Shown here: piece after piece, positions 51,389 through 61,156 of the stretch
Layout of the letters: each line of letters opens with the position of its first letter
How positions within the stretch are numbered: position 1 is the first letter of the stretch
Source: Luteolibacter flavescens
Lineage (GTDB): Bacteria; Verrucomicrobiota; Verrucomicrobiia; Verrucomicrobiales; Akkermansiaceae
NCBI RefSeq assembly: GCF_025950085.1
Contig: NZ_JAPDDS010000004.1
Location: 372,001-436,000 of the forward strand
Reading direction: 5' to 3'
DNA: 64,000 nt
Position numbers and translations under genes: made by a program
Notes under the pieces: generated by a model
Told to the model about the DNA's origin: nothing
What the model saw: only the letters and a program-made list of their open reading frames with translations
Database searches by the model: none

Positions 51389-51420
51389 AGGCGCGGCCCG
51401 CCGGATGGCAGACCGCGCCT
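51389..51420. terminator. Hairpin between convergent genes
   Basis: AGGCGCGG and CCGCGCCT (8-bp stem) flank a 16-base loop. It lies 15 bases after the MBOAT stop and 33 before the sulfatase stop on the other strand. No long T run follows, so the assignment is uncertain. Confidence 0.5.
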
Positions 51421-51452
51421 CATGATGCGCCCTTGGAAGTCTCCGGGGAGAA

Positions 51453-53297
51453 TCAGTGGGCCGTCACGGTGGCATTCGTCACCTTGCCCTCGTAGGCGTG
51501 GGGTGCGGCGTATTCGCCGACCGCGGCACCGCCGTCATTTCCCACGGTGAGGCCCTGGCCTGGAGCGCGGGTGACGATGCTGGCGAGCTTGCCTTCACCG
51601 GCGGGCTGGCCGTCCACGGCGAGCTTCACCTGGCCGTCTGCCGCCACGGTGGCCTCGACCTTGCGGCTGCCGGCGGCCACGGGCTCGGTGCCCACCACCG
51701 AGGAGAGCTCGCCGCCATCCCGCACGGAGAGGACCAGCTTCCCCCGGGCGAGGTGCAGCGCGTAGCCGCGCGAGGTGCCGCCGTGTGCGAGGATCACGCC
51801 GTCCTTTGGCTCGCCCTCGATCTGTGCGGCGATCGTGAAGCCCTTGCCCGCGATGTCCGGCGAGTTCTCCGCGGAGAGCGCGTCGCCCGATTTCCACGGG
51901 CCGGTGCGCGAGGCATTCCCCGCCACCTCGCGGCGGCGCTGTGCATTGCGGCGGTTGCCGTTCGGCGTCCACTTCGGATCCACGAGCGTCGCGTTCCAGG
52001 CGTTCCAGGCCTCGGTGAGTTCCTTCACCTTGTCCGGATGCTCCGAGGCGAGGTCGTTCTTCTCGCCGATGTCGGTCGTGAGGTTGTAGAGCTTCGCGCC
52101 GTCGGCGCTGGCCTTCCCTCCGCCGTAGCGGATGCCGTCCTCGGCGGACTTCACCAGCTTCCACTCGCCCTTGCGGATGGCGATCTGCTGGCCGAAGCGC
52201 CAGTAGAGCGCCTCGTGCGGGGCCTCGGTCTTGCCGCCCTCCTTCAGGTAGGGAAGGAGATTCACGCCATCCAGCTTCCATGCCGGGTCGATCTCCACGC
52301 CCGCCGCGGCGAGGCTGGTCGGCAGCAGGTCGAGCTGGATCACCGGGCGCTCGTCCACCTTGCCGGCGGGGATGGTGCCCTTCCACTGGATGGCGAAGGG
52401 CACGCGGATGCCGCCCTCGGAAGTCTGCGCCTTGTAGCCCTTCAGCGGACCGTTGCCGGAGGTGATCGACTGCGTCGGCCCGCCATTGTCGCTGATGAAG
52501 TAGACGATGGTGTCTTCCTCCAGCTTCAGGTCGCGGACCTTGTTCAGCACCGTGCCGACCGAGTCATCGAGCGCGGACAGCAGCGCGGCGAACTTGCGGC
52601 GCTTCGGATCGGAGATGGAAGCGAAGCGGTCGTCGTACTTCTTCAGCGTGTCCAGCGGGGCGTGGACGGCATTGAAGGGCAGATAGACGAACCACTGCTG
52701 GTCCTTCTTCCGCTCGATGAAGGACGCGGCCTCGCTCGCGAAGGTCTCGGTGAGGTAGCCGGTCTCCTTCACCGGTTCGGTGCCGCGGAGCACGGCATTG
52801 TCGCCGCGACCCGGCTCGAAGTAGCCGTGCGCGCCCCCGAGGAAGCCGTAGAATTCATCGAAGCCGCGCTTCTGCGGGTGGAATTCCGGGGTGTTGCCCA
52901 GGTGCGACTTGCCGAACCATCCGGTGGCGTAGCCCGCGGACTTCAGGCGGTCGCCGATGGTGGTCTCCTGCAGCGACAGGCCGATGGCGGTGCCTGCCTC
53001 GACCGGGTTGCCGGGATTGAATTCATGGCCGAAACGCTGCTGGTAGCGACCGGTGAGAAGTCCGGCGCGGGTCGGGCTGCAATACGGGCCGCTGACGTAG
53101 CCATTCGTGAAGCGGACACCGTTCGCCGAGATGCTGTCGATGTTCGGAGTGGGGATGTCCTTCGTGAAGCCCTGCGAGGTGAGCTCGCCCCAGCCGAGGT
53201 CGTCGGCGACGATGAGCAGGACATTCGGCTTCCGCTCGGCGTGGGCGGGGATGGCGACTGCGGCCAGCAGGCCGAGGATCATGTGGTTCGATTTCAT
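51453..53297 (-). CDS. Sulfatase (formylglycine-dependent, arylsulfatase type)
   Basis: This is a 614-residue exported sulfatase. It has a signal peptide (MKSNHMILGLLAAVAIPAHA), the metal-binding NVLLIVADDLGWG (D32, D33), and the CSPTR motif (C73 to R77) whose Cys is converted to formylglycine. The IVYFISDNGG and GGIRVPFAIQWKG blocks follow. Residues about 490-614 are a beta-sandwich resembling LamG/concanavalin. It would remove sulfate from a polysaccharide or glycoconjugate. It is the last gene of the minus-strand cluster, 32 bases after the preceding gene. Confidence 0.93.
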   Translation of the reverse strand: MKSNHMILGLLAAVAIPAHAERKPNVLLIVADDLGWGELTSQGFTKDIPTPNIDSISANGVRFTNGYVSGPYCSPTRAGLLTGRYQQRFGHEFNPGNPVEAGTAIGLSLQETTIGDRLKSAGYATGWFGKSHLGNTPEFHPQKRGFDEFYGFLGGAHGYFEPGRGDNAVLRGTEPVKETGYLTETFASEAASFIERKKDQQWFVYLPFNAVHAPLDTLKKYDDRFASISDPKRRKFAALLSALDDSVGTVLNKVRDLKLEEDTIVYFISDNGGPTQSITSGNGPLKGYKAQTSEGGIRVPFAIQWKGTIPAGKVDERPVIQLDLLPTSLAAAGVEIDPAWKLDGVNLLPYLKEGGKTEAPHEALYWRFGQQIAIRKGEWKLVKSAEDGIRYGGGKASADGAKLYNLTTDIGEKNDLASEHPDKVKELTEAWNAWNATLVDPKWTPNGNRRNAQRRREVAGNASRTGPWKSGDALSAENSPDIAGKGFTIAAQIEGEPKDGVILAHGGTSRGYALHLARGKLVLSVRDGGELSSVVGTEPVAAGSRKVEATVAADGQVKLAVDGQPAGEGKLASIVTRAPGQGLTVGNDGGAAVGEYAAPHAYEGKVTNATVTAH

Positions 53298-53329
53298 GAC
53301 GATAGGATGGGTCGGGGAGGGAAAGGATC

Positions 53330-54037
53330 TCACGGGGTGATGGAGGCTGTCGCGTCCGGAGCGGTGACAGGATAGTCGCGGTCCGGGATGCTGCGGAGGT
53401 TCATGCGCTGGGTCTTCGGGTCCTGATAGACGCAGACGAGCCAGCGGCGGTCGCGGCGGACGGCGGCGCGGGACTCGGTGAGGCGGTTCCACTTGCCCTT
53501 GTCGTTGAATTCGAATTTCACGCCATGGGTGGTGCCTTCCTCGCCCTGGAGCTCGATGCCCGCGACGCCCCCGGGCTTCACCTCGGCATACGCCCGGCCG
53601 ATCGCGCCGCGCACCGGGTGCTTCGACACGTTCACCAGCCGGTAGGTGCCGAGAGGGAAGCGCTCGCGGGTGTAGTCGATGGCGAATCCGCGGTAAGGCT
53701 CCGCGCTGCCCGCCGGTGCGGGCGTCAGGACGATGAGCGCCTTCGAGAGATCGCCGGGGATGGTCACCTTCGCCGCGGGCTTCGACTTGTCGTCGGCGTG
53801 GAAGAGCAGCAGCGGCTCGCCGGGGGCGAGCGTCACCTTCACCGCGTCCGTGATATTCGCGGTGGAGAGGCGGACGGCCTGGCCTTCCGCGCCGTCCGGC
53901 ACCTGGATGGACTGCACGCCGGGCGCGTACTGGAAGCAGAAGAAGGACGCCTGGATGCTGCGGCTTTCCGGAGCCGCGTGGAGCGGGGCGGTGAGGCTGG
54001 CGAGGGCAACGAGTGCGGCGATGGACTTCATGGTCAT
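53330..54037 (-). CDS. Secreted hypothetical protein of the Verru_Chthon-linked type
   Basis: This is a 235-residue protein with a signal peptide (MTMKSIAALVALASLTAPLHAA) and a beta-rich body with few charged motifs (FCFQYAPGVQSIQVPDGAEG, EPLLLFHADDKSK, RWLVCVYQDPKTQ). I recognise no catalytic motif. It sits directly between the Verru_Chthon A protein and the sulfatase (gaps of 9 and 32 bases), so it is part of that cluster and probably a periplasmic or surface component. Confidence 0.82.
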   Translation of the reverse strand: MTMKSIAALVALASLTAPLHAAPESRSIQASFFCFQYAPGVQSIQVPDGAEGQAVRLSTANITDAVKVTLAPGEPLLLFHADDKSKPAAKVTIPGDLSKALIVLTPAPAGSAEPYRGFAIDYTRERFPLGTYRLVNVSKHPVRGAIGRAYAEVKPGGVAGIELQGEEGTTHGVKFEFNDKGKWNRLTESRAAVRRDRRWLVCVYQDPKTQRMNLRSIPDRDYPVTAPDATASITP

Positions 54038-54046
54038 GAGTGCTTG

Positions 54047-57000
54047 TTAGATTTCCTCGGGCTTCAGCCAGCAGAAGGAGACGAGCTCGATGCGGCGGCC
54101 GAAGGTTTGATTGACGGTGGAAGCAGGGGCGGAAGCGGTGGGGTCGGCGGGATCGACGTAGTCCGGGATGCGCTGGACTACGGCCTCGGCCCAGGCGCGG
54201 ACCTTCGTGCCGCGGCCATCGGCGGCCTCGCCATACGTGCGGATGCGGAAGGTATCCCCGCGCACCACGAGCTGCGGTGCCAGCGGGGTGAGCAGGTCGG
54301 CCTGGTTCACGATGCCCGGCGCGCCGTCGGCGGTATTGCCGGTGCCGAGGTCGTAGGCGGTATCGAGCACGGCGTCATTGATGCCCGCGCGCTCGATCGC
54401 GGCCTGCAGCGCACCGCTGCGGGCGAGGTCCCCGCCACCCGGGCGACGGTTCACGAATTCGGCGAGCGACTGGAATGGGCCGCGCTCCTTCACCTCGGCC
54501 ACGATTTCCTCGGCCAGCCTCTCGATCTGGTCGCCGGTCAGGCGGCGGTAGCCATTCCACTTCGCGTGGTCGCCATCCAGCCCGCCGCCCGCCGACTCGA
54601 AGTCACCGGCCGCGGCGTGCGAGTGGCGCAGCACCGGCAGGCCCTCGCCCTCGTGGGCCGTGCGGGTACCGCCCTCGATGATTGGCGCGGCGAGGCCGAA
54701 ATTCGACGCCAGCACCGCCTGCCATGCGGACACGCTCGTGGAGTTCACATTGAAAGGCGCATCGATCAGTAGGTGCGGTGCGATCTCGCGGTAGCCGGAC
54801 TCCGTGCCGGTGAGCTTTTCTAACAGCTCATTCTTGTCCGCGCTCCCGGCATAGGGGAGGAAGCGGCGGTTCGGCAGGTGCTTGCCCTCGGAGAAGAAGC
54901 CGCCGAGCAGGTCGCTGGCGGTGCGTGCATCGCTGCCGGGCAGGGCCGGGTGGTCCGCCGCGGAGGAGAGGAACCACGAGTCGAAGAGCGCGTTGTTCGC
55001 GAGGTAAGAGTGATCGAGGTAGGTGCGGTTCCCTGCGGATGAGCGCACGGCATCGCCACCGAGCAGCGGCGGAGCGAAGGAATTTGCGACCACCTGGGAG
55101 GTCAGCGGGAGCTGCCCGCCGGCATTCAGCGGCGCGTGGCGGAGCTGGGCCAGCGAGTGCGCCGGGGCCAGCGGCATGCTTGCGTAGGTGGCGAATTCCG
55201 ATCCACTCTGCGCGTAGATACCGGGTCCGCCGTAGCCGCGGTTGCCGTCGTTGCTGATCTCGATGGTCGGGCTGTTCGGCGGCCAGTCGGTCATCACCTC
55301 CCACTTGAGCTCGTACTGGTGGTGGGAGAAGTCCTCGGTCTGGTCGATGCCGCCGGAGGCGTAGTGGTTCAGCGGGGCATTGTTGATCCACGAGCGCGAG
55401 CCGAAGCGTGAGTCGCGCTCGGTCTTTTCCTGGAAGGTTGCGATGAGGAAGGGCTCCTTGAAGCGCAGCGCGTGGCGGGCCGGTGGCAGCCCGCCGGTGC
55501 TGCCCTTCGGGATCGAGGGATTCACCACGATGGTCGGCAGGTCTTCCTTCGGGAAATGCGGGAGCAGCTCTTCCTCGCGGTTGCCGTAGTCGAGCTCGAT
55601 GCCGCCGAGCAGTCGCGAGACATTGCCGCCGCCGAGGTAGTATTTCAGGAAGCCGGTCACTTCCTTGCCGCCGGTTTCCTTGAAGTTGTCGATGCCCGCG
55701 CGCTCGGCCTTCACCTCGAGCTGGATGCGGTCGCCGCCCTTCACCGCCACGGTGCGGACGGCCTTGCCGTAGTCGGAGCCGGAGGTGGCACCGTTGTTGT
55801 TCACGAAGATGTTCTGCGTGGTCACGCCGCCCACCTCGGCATCGCTGGCATTCCCCGCGGGCGGGTGGAAGCCGGGGCGCAGCGTCACGCCGGTGATGTT
55901 GTATTCGTGGTCGCCGTGGATCTTGTGGTTGTGCGCGGTGAAGACGACGTGCTCGCCGGGGGCCAGGATGCGCTCCTCGGCACCGTCCTCGGGCAGGATG
56001 TTCAGCCGGTAGTAGCGGGCCTCGCGGGTCTTGAAGTCTTCCACGGTGTGCGCGTTCGTCAGCTTCGTGTACTCGTTGTTGATGAGCTTGCCGTTCTTGT
56101 AGAGGCGGAAGGCGAGGGGGATGCGGTAGAAGTCGATGCGCGCGCCGGTGAAGCGCATCGGGACGTTGTAGGGATTCCACAGCGTGATGACGGGATCGAT
56201 GACGATCCATGTGATGTATTCGTCGCGCTGGTCCGCGGGCGTCGTCTTCGCGGTACCATTCGTCCGCATCGAGGAGAGCGTGTCGGCATTGTATCCGAAG
56301 GCCACGCTGAAGACGAACTGCGCCTTCGCGATGACCGGGGCGAGCTGTTGCTCGGTGAAGGCCTTGTGCCGGAGGAGCTGAGATGCGGCGGTGGCGGAGG
56401 TGGGGCGCGCCGTCACGGAGCTGACCGTGGCGTCGATGGCCGGGGTGCTGCCGGTGAGGCGCGTGAAGGAGCGGTAGTGCGTGTGCAGCAGCGACCACGC
56501 GGGGTCGGGCGTCGGCAGGGGATTCGCGCCGGAGAAACGCGCGGGCGCGGCCACGAGCGGCGTGCCCTGGCCGGAGTAGAGGAAGCGCGTGGCGAAGTCC
56601 CCGGGCAGCGTGGCCGAGTCGAAGAGGCGCGAGAGATCCTGCTGCCAGCCGCCGTCCGCGGCATTCGTCAGCAGGCCGAGGCTGCCGGTGGTGAGGTCGT
56701 GGAAGCCGGCGTCCTTTTCCTCCACGCCGGTGAAGCGGAGCTGGCCCGTGGTCAGCAGCTTGGCCGGGTCGTTCTTCTCATCGGCGAGCGCCGTCCACTT
56801 CTCCACGGCAGCGAAGCCGGGGCGCGCGGCGGAACTACTACGGTCATAGGAGCCGGCGAAGGTCGCGGCTTCCTCCGCGTCGTCGTGGGGGAGGGAGATG
56901 GATGCCTTCTGCGCCTCGTCGAAGACAGCCCAGGCGAAGCGCTGGTCCTGCGACCCCTGGATGCCGACCAGGTCGGCCTTCACCTCGTCGGTCCCGCCGA

Positions 57001-57448
57001 TGAGGCGCACGCTGTCCGCGGCGGGCTCCTCCGTCGCGTAGGATTCCTCGCCCGTCCGCCGCGGATCGGGCGAGGAAACCAGCCAACCACGGAAACGGTC
57101 CGACTTCTCCTTCTGCCAATCCGGCGTGGTGCCCTCGCCCTTCCACTTCCACCCGTCCCACACGCCGGTGAGGTGCGGGCGCGGGCCTGTGCCGCGGATG
57201 GAGGCGGGGGCGGTCACGCGCTGGTCCGGTCCGGCACTCGCCTGCAGCTCACCGATGGCGAGCTGCAGCGCGAGGCGGGCATTCCCACGGGCCTGCTGCA
57301 GCAGGGTCTCGTGCGAGGATGTCCGCAGGCCGACGGTGGACAGCGAGAGCAGGCCGACCGCCAGCACGAGCAGGAGCATGAGCAGCGACATCGAGACGAC
57401 GAGGGCGAAGCCCCGGTCGGCGGACGGTCTGGTGGAGCGCGAGGTCAT
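54047..57448 (-). CDS. Verru_Chthon cassette A-type protein (pilin-like N-terminus)
   Basis: This is a 1133-residue protein. The N-terminus RGFALVVSMSLLMLLLVLAVG is a prepilin-like segment with a Gly-Phe processing site (as in PilX/type IV pilin-like proteins). A very large extracytoplasmic body follows, rich in Trp, Asp, Thr and Gly, with Asn-rich stretches near 720-760. The layout (RGFAL start, ARLALQLAIGELQ helix, then a long body) is that of the Verru_Chthon cassette A family, which is normally followed by B, C and D partners; none is seen here. The exact function is not known. Confidence 0.88.
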   Translation of the reverse strand: MTSRSTRPSADRGFALVVSMSLLMLLLVLAVGLLSLSTVGLRTSSHETLLQQARGNARLALQLAIGELQASAGPDQRVTAPASIRGTGPRPHLTGVWDGWKWKGEGTTPDWQKEKSDRFRGWLVSSPDPRRTGEESYATEEPAADSVRLIGGTDEVKADLVGIQGSQDQRFAWAVFDEAQKASISLPHDDAEEAATFAGSYDRSSSAARPGFAAVEKWTALADEKNDPAKLLTTGQLRFTGVEEKDAGFHDLTTGSLGLLTNAADGGWQQDLSRLFDSATLPGDFATRFLYSGQGTPLVAAPARFSGANPLPTPDPAWSLLHTHYRSFTRLTGSTPAIDATVSSVTARPTSATAASQLLRHKAFTEQQLAPVIAKAQFVFSVAFGYNADTLSSMRTNGTAKTTPADQRDEYITWIVIDPVITLWNPYNVPMRFTGARIDFYRIPLAFRLYKNGKLINNEYTKLTNAHTVEDFKTREARYYRLNILPEDGAEERILAPGEHVVFTAHNHKIHGDHEYNITGVTLRPGFHPPAGNASDAEVGGVTTQNIFVNNNGATSGSDYGKAVRTVAVKGGDRIQLEVKAERAGIDNFKETGGKEVTGFLKYYLGGGNVSRLLGGIELDYGNREEELLPHFPKEDLPTIVVNPSIPKGSTGGLPPARHALRFKEPFLIATFQEKTERDSRFGSRSWINNAPLNHYASGGIDQTEDFSHHQYELKWEVMTDWPPNSPTIEISNDGNRGYGGPGIYAQSGSEFATYASMPLAPAHSLAQLRHAPLNAGGQLPLTSQVVANSFAPPLLGGDAVRSSAGNRTYLDHSYLANNALFDSWFLSSAADHPALPGSDARTASDLLGGFFSEGKHLPNRRFLPYAGSADKNELLEKLTGTESGYREIAPHLLIDAPFNVNSTSVSAWQAVLASNFGLAAPIIEGGTRTAHEGEGLPVLRHSHAAAGDFESAGGGLDGDHAKWNGYRRLTGDQIERLAEEIVAEVKERGPFQSLAEFVNRRPGGGDLARSGALQAAIERAGINDAVLDTAYDLGTGNTADGAPGIVNQADLLTPLAPQLVVRGDTFRIRTYGEAADGRGTKVRAWAEAVVQRIPDYVDPADPTASAPASTVNQTFGRRIELVSFCWLKPEEI

Positions 57449-57494
57449 GTGCAGGGTCGGATCGGGAAGCAGGGACGAAGGCGTCAGGGGAGGA

Positions 57495-60400
57495 TCATGG
57501 GAGATCCTGGATGCGGAAGAAGCGGGCGGGCGTGGTGGCCGGCGTCACCGGGATGGTGGCCGTGCCCGCGCCGAGCGCGTCCGTGGTCACCGTGCCCAGG
57601 TCTTCATCGAAGGCGGACAGCGTGGCGGAGCCGCGCACGGCGTAGGCGGTGGAGGGTGCCCCGGTGAAGTGGATCACGAAATTCCCGCCCTGGATCGCGG
57701 ACGATACCACGACCGGCGCGACTGCCGGCGTCTCGCCCACCGTGACGGTGATGGTCCGCGTGAAGGTGCCGCCGGGTCCGGTGAAGGTGATCGTGTAGGT
57801 GGTGGTGGCCGGGGGCGTCAGCGTGACCACCGCATTTCCATTCACCAGCGGCACGTTCCCGATGCCGTGGTCGATGCTCACGGAGGTGATGTCCGGGCCC
57901 ACCTTGATGGTGAGGTCCGTCGATCCGCCGGGCGCGACGGTGGTGGCCGCGGTGTCGAGCTGGATGACGCCGGAGGTGCCGCTCCACCAGGCGGCGCGGT
58001 GCGCGGCGATGCGGGAGTCCGTGGTGTCGCCGTCCGCATCGGGATCGTCGAGCAGCGTGTCGTAGATGACCACCTCGTCGATCTCGCCGCGCCATTGGTC
58101 CGCGGTGAGGGACTTGTGGATGCCGATGTTCCAGGCACCGCTCGTCGCTTCCAGGAGGAAGTTCGGATTGAAGGTGGTGCCGTCGGGATTCAGCCCGTCC
58201 TTCGTGGAGCCCGCGAGCTCGCCGTCGATGTACCAGCGGATCTCGGTGTGCAGTGCGTCCACCACGACCACGAAGTGCGCCCAGGCCTCGGCGGCGAGTC
58301 CGGTGTCGCCGTCCTTCCGCTCGCCCTGGCCGAGGAAGGTGCGGGGCAGCCCGCTGTCCTCGGCGATGCCGAGCAGCACGCGACCGGTTCCATTCAGGTC
58401 CGACTGGCTGACCACCGCGCGGTTCAGCGTGCTGATGGCGGCGTCGCGACGGACCACGCTTTCGATGGTGAAGCCGGGGTCGAGCTGGCCGGGATTCAGA
58501 TTGAAGGTGGTGATCACCCCGCCCGCCGCATTCAGCGTGATGGCACCGTCCACGCTGCCCGCCGTGCCGCTGACCACCGTGCCGGTGGGGCGGCCGTTGT
58601 GCGGTGCGCCATTGTCCGCGGAGTCCACGAAGATCTCGCTGCCCGCGGGTTCATTGAAGCGATACCATGCGACCGGCCCGGCCTGCCGCACGGCGGTGGA
58701 GAAGGCGGTCTCCGCATCCAGCGCGGTCTCCGCATTCGTGGTGCCGGTGGCGTTCACCGCGGAGAGCGTGAATTGCGTGGCGGCACCCGCTTCCACGTCG
58801 GCATATCCTTGGAGAGAAGAGGAAGCGTGCAGCTCGGTCGCGCCTGCCTTGATGGTGAGCGTGGTTGGATTCGGCGCTTCGCCCTCGGCCACCTTCCAGT
58901 GGACGCGCACTTGGCCGGGCGTGCCGAGCTTCGTCACTTCGAAGCCCTTCACGATGGGTGCCTGATATTGGCGGGCGGTGATGGCGATGGTGCTGGTGGT
59001 GCTGCCGGAGGGGCCGGTGGCGGTCACCTGGTAGGTCGCGGTCGCCGGGGGATTCGCGGTGATGACCGCGTTGCCATTCACGATCGGGACGGTGCCGACG
59101 CCGTTGTCGATGGTCACGGAGGTGATGTCCGCGCCGACCTTGGCGATGAACTGCACGGGGTCGCCCGCATTGATGAGCGTCTTCGAGGCGCTGAAGTCGA
59201 GCAGGCCGGTCGTCTCGCTCCACCAGGCATTCCGGTGGGCGGCGATGCGGGAGTCGGAGAAGTCCGCGTCGGCATTCGGATCGTCCAGCAGGCGGTCATA
59301 CACGGCCAGCTCGTCGATGTGGCCCTTCCAGTAGTTTCCGGTGAGGGCCTTGCCGATGCCGATGATCCACTCGCCGGTGGAGGACTCGACGGAGAAGTTC
59401 GGATTGAAGGTGGTGCCGTCGGGATTCAGGCCGTCCTTGCTGGAGCCCGCGAGCTCGCCGTCGATGTACCAGCGCACCTCGGTGTGGATGCGGTCCACCA
59501 CCACGGCCACGTGTGCCCACTGGTTGTCGTGGACCTTGCCGTCCGAGTGCTTTGCCTCGCCGCCGCCGATGTCGCTGATGAGCTTGCCATCCGCGGGGGA
59601 GGTGAGGAGGAGGCGGCCGTAGGTGCCGCGCTGGGCGAGCACCACGGGATTCGGCCCGATGATGCCGGGCTCGCGGCGGATGACTGCCTCCACGGTGAAG
59701 CCCGCGGTGACATTCGCCGGGTCGAGGATCGTATTCGAGATGATGCCGCTGCCGCCGTCGAAGTGCGCCGCGCCATCGACGAAGCCCGTGCTTCCCGTCA
59801 CCGGTTGGCCGAAGACGCGGCCATTGTGCGGTGCGGCGTTTTCCGCGGAGTCGGCGATGAGCAGCGAGCCCGCCTGGTCATTGAAGCGGAACCACGCGAC
59901 CGGCGAGTCCGCGCGCACCGCGGTGCCGAAGGCGGTGTCCGCCGCCACCGTCACGGTGTCCGTGGTGGTGCCGGTGGCATTCGTCGCGCTGAGGGTGAAG
60001 GTGGTCGCGCCGTTCACGTTCACGTCGGCGAAGTTCTCCAGCGTGGAGGGCGTGTGGACCACGGTGTCGCCTGCCCTGATGACGATATTGGTGGCGGCGG
60101 CCGCACCGCCTTCCGTGACGCGCCAGTGGAAGCGCACCCTGCCGGACGAGGGCAGCGAGGTGGCCTCGAAGCCAAGTACGGCAGGCACCGTAGCTACGGG
60201 CGGCGTGACCGACGAGGCATTCCAGAAGAGCGCGCGGCTCACCGTGCCGGTGAAGCTGAAGGCATTGTGGACGTCGAAGGGCGGGCCGAAGTTGTTCCCC
60301 GCGCTGTTTCCGGAGAGGCCGCCCGCGTTCGCCGCGGAGAGCGTCTTCACCGAGATCGTGTCGTTGCCGGACCAGTTCCCCGGCGTGCCGGAGATGGTGT

Positions 60401-60956
60401 GGGAGGAGAAGACGCTGGTGCCACCGTCCGGCTGCACGCTCAGCTCCAGCGTGCCCTGGTGATTCCACGAGGCGGAGAAGGAGTAGGCGGTGCCCGCGGT
60501 CAGCTTGCCGATGGGGCTCTGCACGGCGATGGCCGGGAGCGAGGTGTCATTGAGCGAGGCGGGCAGCGTCGCGTCCGTGGAGCTTTGCTTCGACAGCACG
60601 GTCGGCACGCCATCGATGAGGTAGAGGCCGAAGCCATTCGACGTGCCGCCGATCTCGATGAGCAGCACGGTGCGGGCGTCGGCGGGCACCGCGCGGTCGA
60701 GGTCCGCGGCTGCGGGGGTGAAGGCGATGTTGAAGGTGAGGCCCTTCACGTGCTCCGGGTCATTCAGAGCCGGGATGCCGGATTGGCTGCCGGCGGTGCC
60801 GCCGTCATTCACGATGCCCTTCACATCGCTGTCGTAGAGGGCGGTGGCGGGGTCGAGGCCTACCAGGATGGCCGCCTCGGCCAGGCTGAAGCTGCTGCCG
60901 AGACCGGCGGCGAGGATGGCGAGGCGGAGGCTGCGGCGGGGATGGGAAAGATACAT
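57495..60956 (-). CDS. LamG-domain surface protein with internal duplication
   Basis: This is an 1153-residue exported protein. It has a signal peptide (MYLSHPRRSLRLAILAAGLGSSFSLAEA), an N-terminal sandwich domain (30-240), and two copies of a unit of about 350 residues. Each unit has an Ig-like piece (for example VRFHWRVTEGG, VRVHWKVAEGE) and a LamG/concanavalin domain (AWFRFNDQAGSLLIADS, AWYRFNEPAGSEIFVDS). The C-terminus ends ARFFRIQDLP without a PEP-CTERM signal. LamG domains bind sugars, which suits the sulfatase in the same cluster. The gene is first of the minus-strand group, 46 bases before the Verru_Chthon A gene. Confidence 0.9.
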   Translation of the reverse strand: MYLSHPRRSLRLAILAAGLGSSFSLAEAAILVGLDPATALYDSDVKGIVNDGGTAGSQSGIPALNDPEHVKGLTFNIAFTPAAADLDRAVPADARTVLLIEIGGTSNGFGLYLIDGVPTVLSKQSSTDATLPASLNDTSLPAIAVQSPIGKLTAGTAYSFSASWNHQGTLELSVQPDGGTSVFSSHTISGTPGNWSGNDTISVKTLSAANAGGLSGNSAGNNFGPPFDVHNAFSFTGTVSRALFWNASSVTPPVATVPAVLGFEATSLPSSGRVRFHWRVTEGGAAAATNIVIRAGDTVVHTPSTLENFADVNVNGATTFTLSATNATGTTTDTVTVAADTAFGTAVRADSPVAWFRFNDQAGSLLIADSAENAAPHNGRVFGQPVTGSTGFVDGAAHFDGGSGIISNTILDPANVTAGFTVEAVIRREPGIIGPNPVVLAQRGTYGRLLLTSPADGKLISDIGGGEAKHSDGKVHDNQWAHVAVVVDRIHTEVRWYIDGELAGSSKDGLNPDGTTFNPNFSVESSTGEWIIGIGKALTGNYWKGHIDELAVYDRLLDDPNADADFSDSRIAAHRNAWWSETTGLLDFSASKTLINAGDPVQFIAKVGADITSVTIDNGVGTVPIVNGNAVITANPPATATYQVTATGPSGSTTSTIAITARQYQAPIVKGFEVTKLGTPGQVRVHWKVAEGEAPNPTTLTIKAGATELHASSSLQGYADVEAGAATQFTLSAVNATGTTNAETALDAETAFSTAVRQAGPVAWYRFNEPAGSEIFVDSADNGAPHNGRPTGTVVSGTAGSVDGAITLNAAGGVITTFNLNPGQLDPGFTIESVVRRDAAISTLNRAVVSQSDLNGTGRVLLGIAEDSGLPRTFLGQGERKDGDTGLAAEAWAHFVVVVDALHTEIRWYIDGELAGSTKDGLNPDGTTFNPNFLLEATSGAWNIGIHKSLTADQWRGEIDEVVIYDTLLDDPDADGDTTDSRIAAHRAAWWSGTSGVIQLDTAATTVAPGGSTDLTIKVGPDITSVSIDHGIGNVPLVNGNAVVTLTPPATTTYTITFTGPGGTFTRTITVTVGETPAVAPVVVSSAIQGGNFVIHFTGAPSTAYAVRGSATLSAFDEDLGTVTTDALGAGTATIPVTPATTPARFFRIQDLP

Positions 60957-60988
60957 GAGTCTGCGGGTAGGTGGTCGGTCGGGGGATT

Positions 60989-61156
60989 TCAGTGGTGCTT
61001 GCGGACGCGCTTGAGCGCCGGGACGGCATGGGGCGGAGGGCCCTGGCGGAGGCGGGTGAGCAGGTCATCCGGCCGTGCTCCGGCGAGGATCCGCGCGCTC
61101 AGCGAGCGCCGGGTGGCTTCGCCCGGAGTCATGAATTGAAGTTTGTAGAGCAGCAT
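60989..61156 (-). CDS. Possible small basic protein (55 aa)
   Basis: This frame of 55 codons reads MLLYKLQFMTPGEATRRSL, then a region rich in Arg, Leu and Pro (ARILAGARPDDLLTRLRQGP, VPALKRVRKHH). Third positions are strongly G/C-biased. It lies directly upstream of the LamG gene on the same strand, a 32-base gap, so it could be a leader or first gene of the cluster. No relative is recognised. Confidence 0.42.
   Translation of the reverse strand: MLLYKLQFMTPGEATRRSLSARILAGARPDDLLTRLRQGPPPHAVPALKRVRKHH

Noticed and set aside
55472-57667. A 731-codon plus-strand frame
   Set aside because: It is the antisense of the Verru_Chthon A gene and His/Gly/Arg-rich, as expected of shadow translation.
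57126-61139. A 1337-codon open frame on the plus strand opposite the LamG and Verru_Chthon genes
   Set aside because: It is the antisense shadow of two real G/C-rich genes. Its translation is low-complexity (Gly, Arg, Ala, Asp, Val) with no domains.
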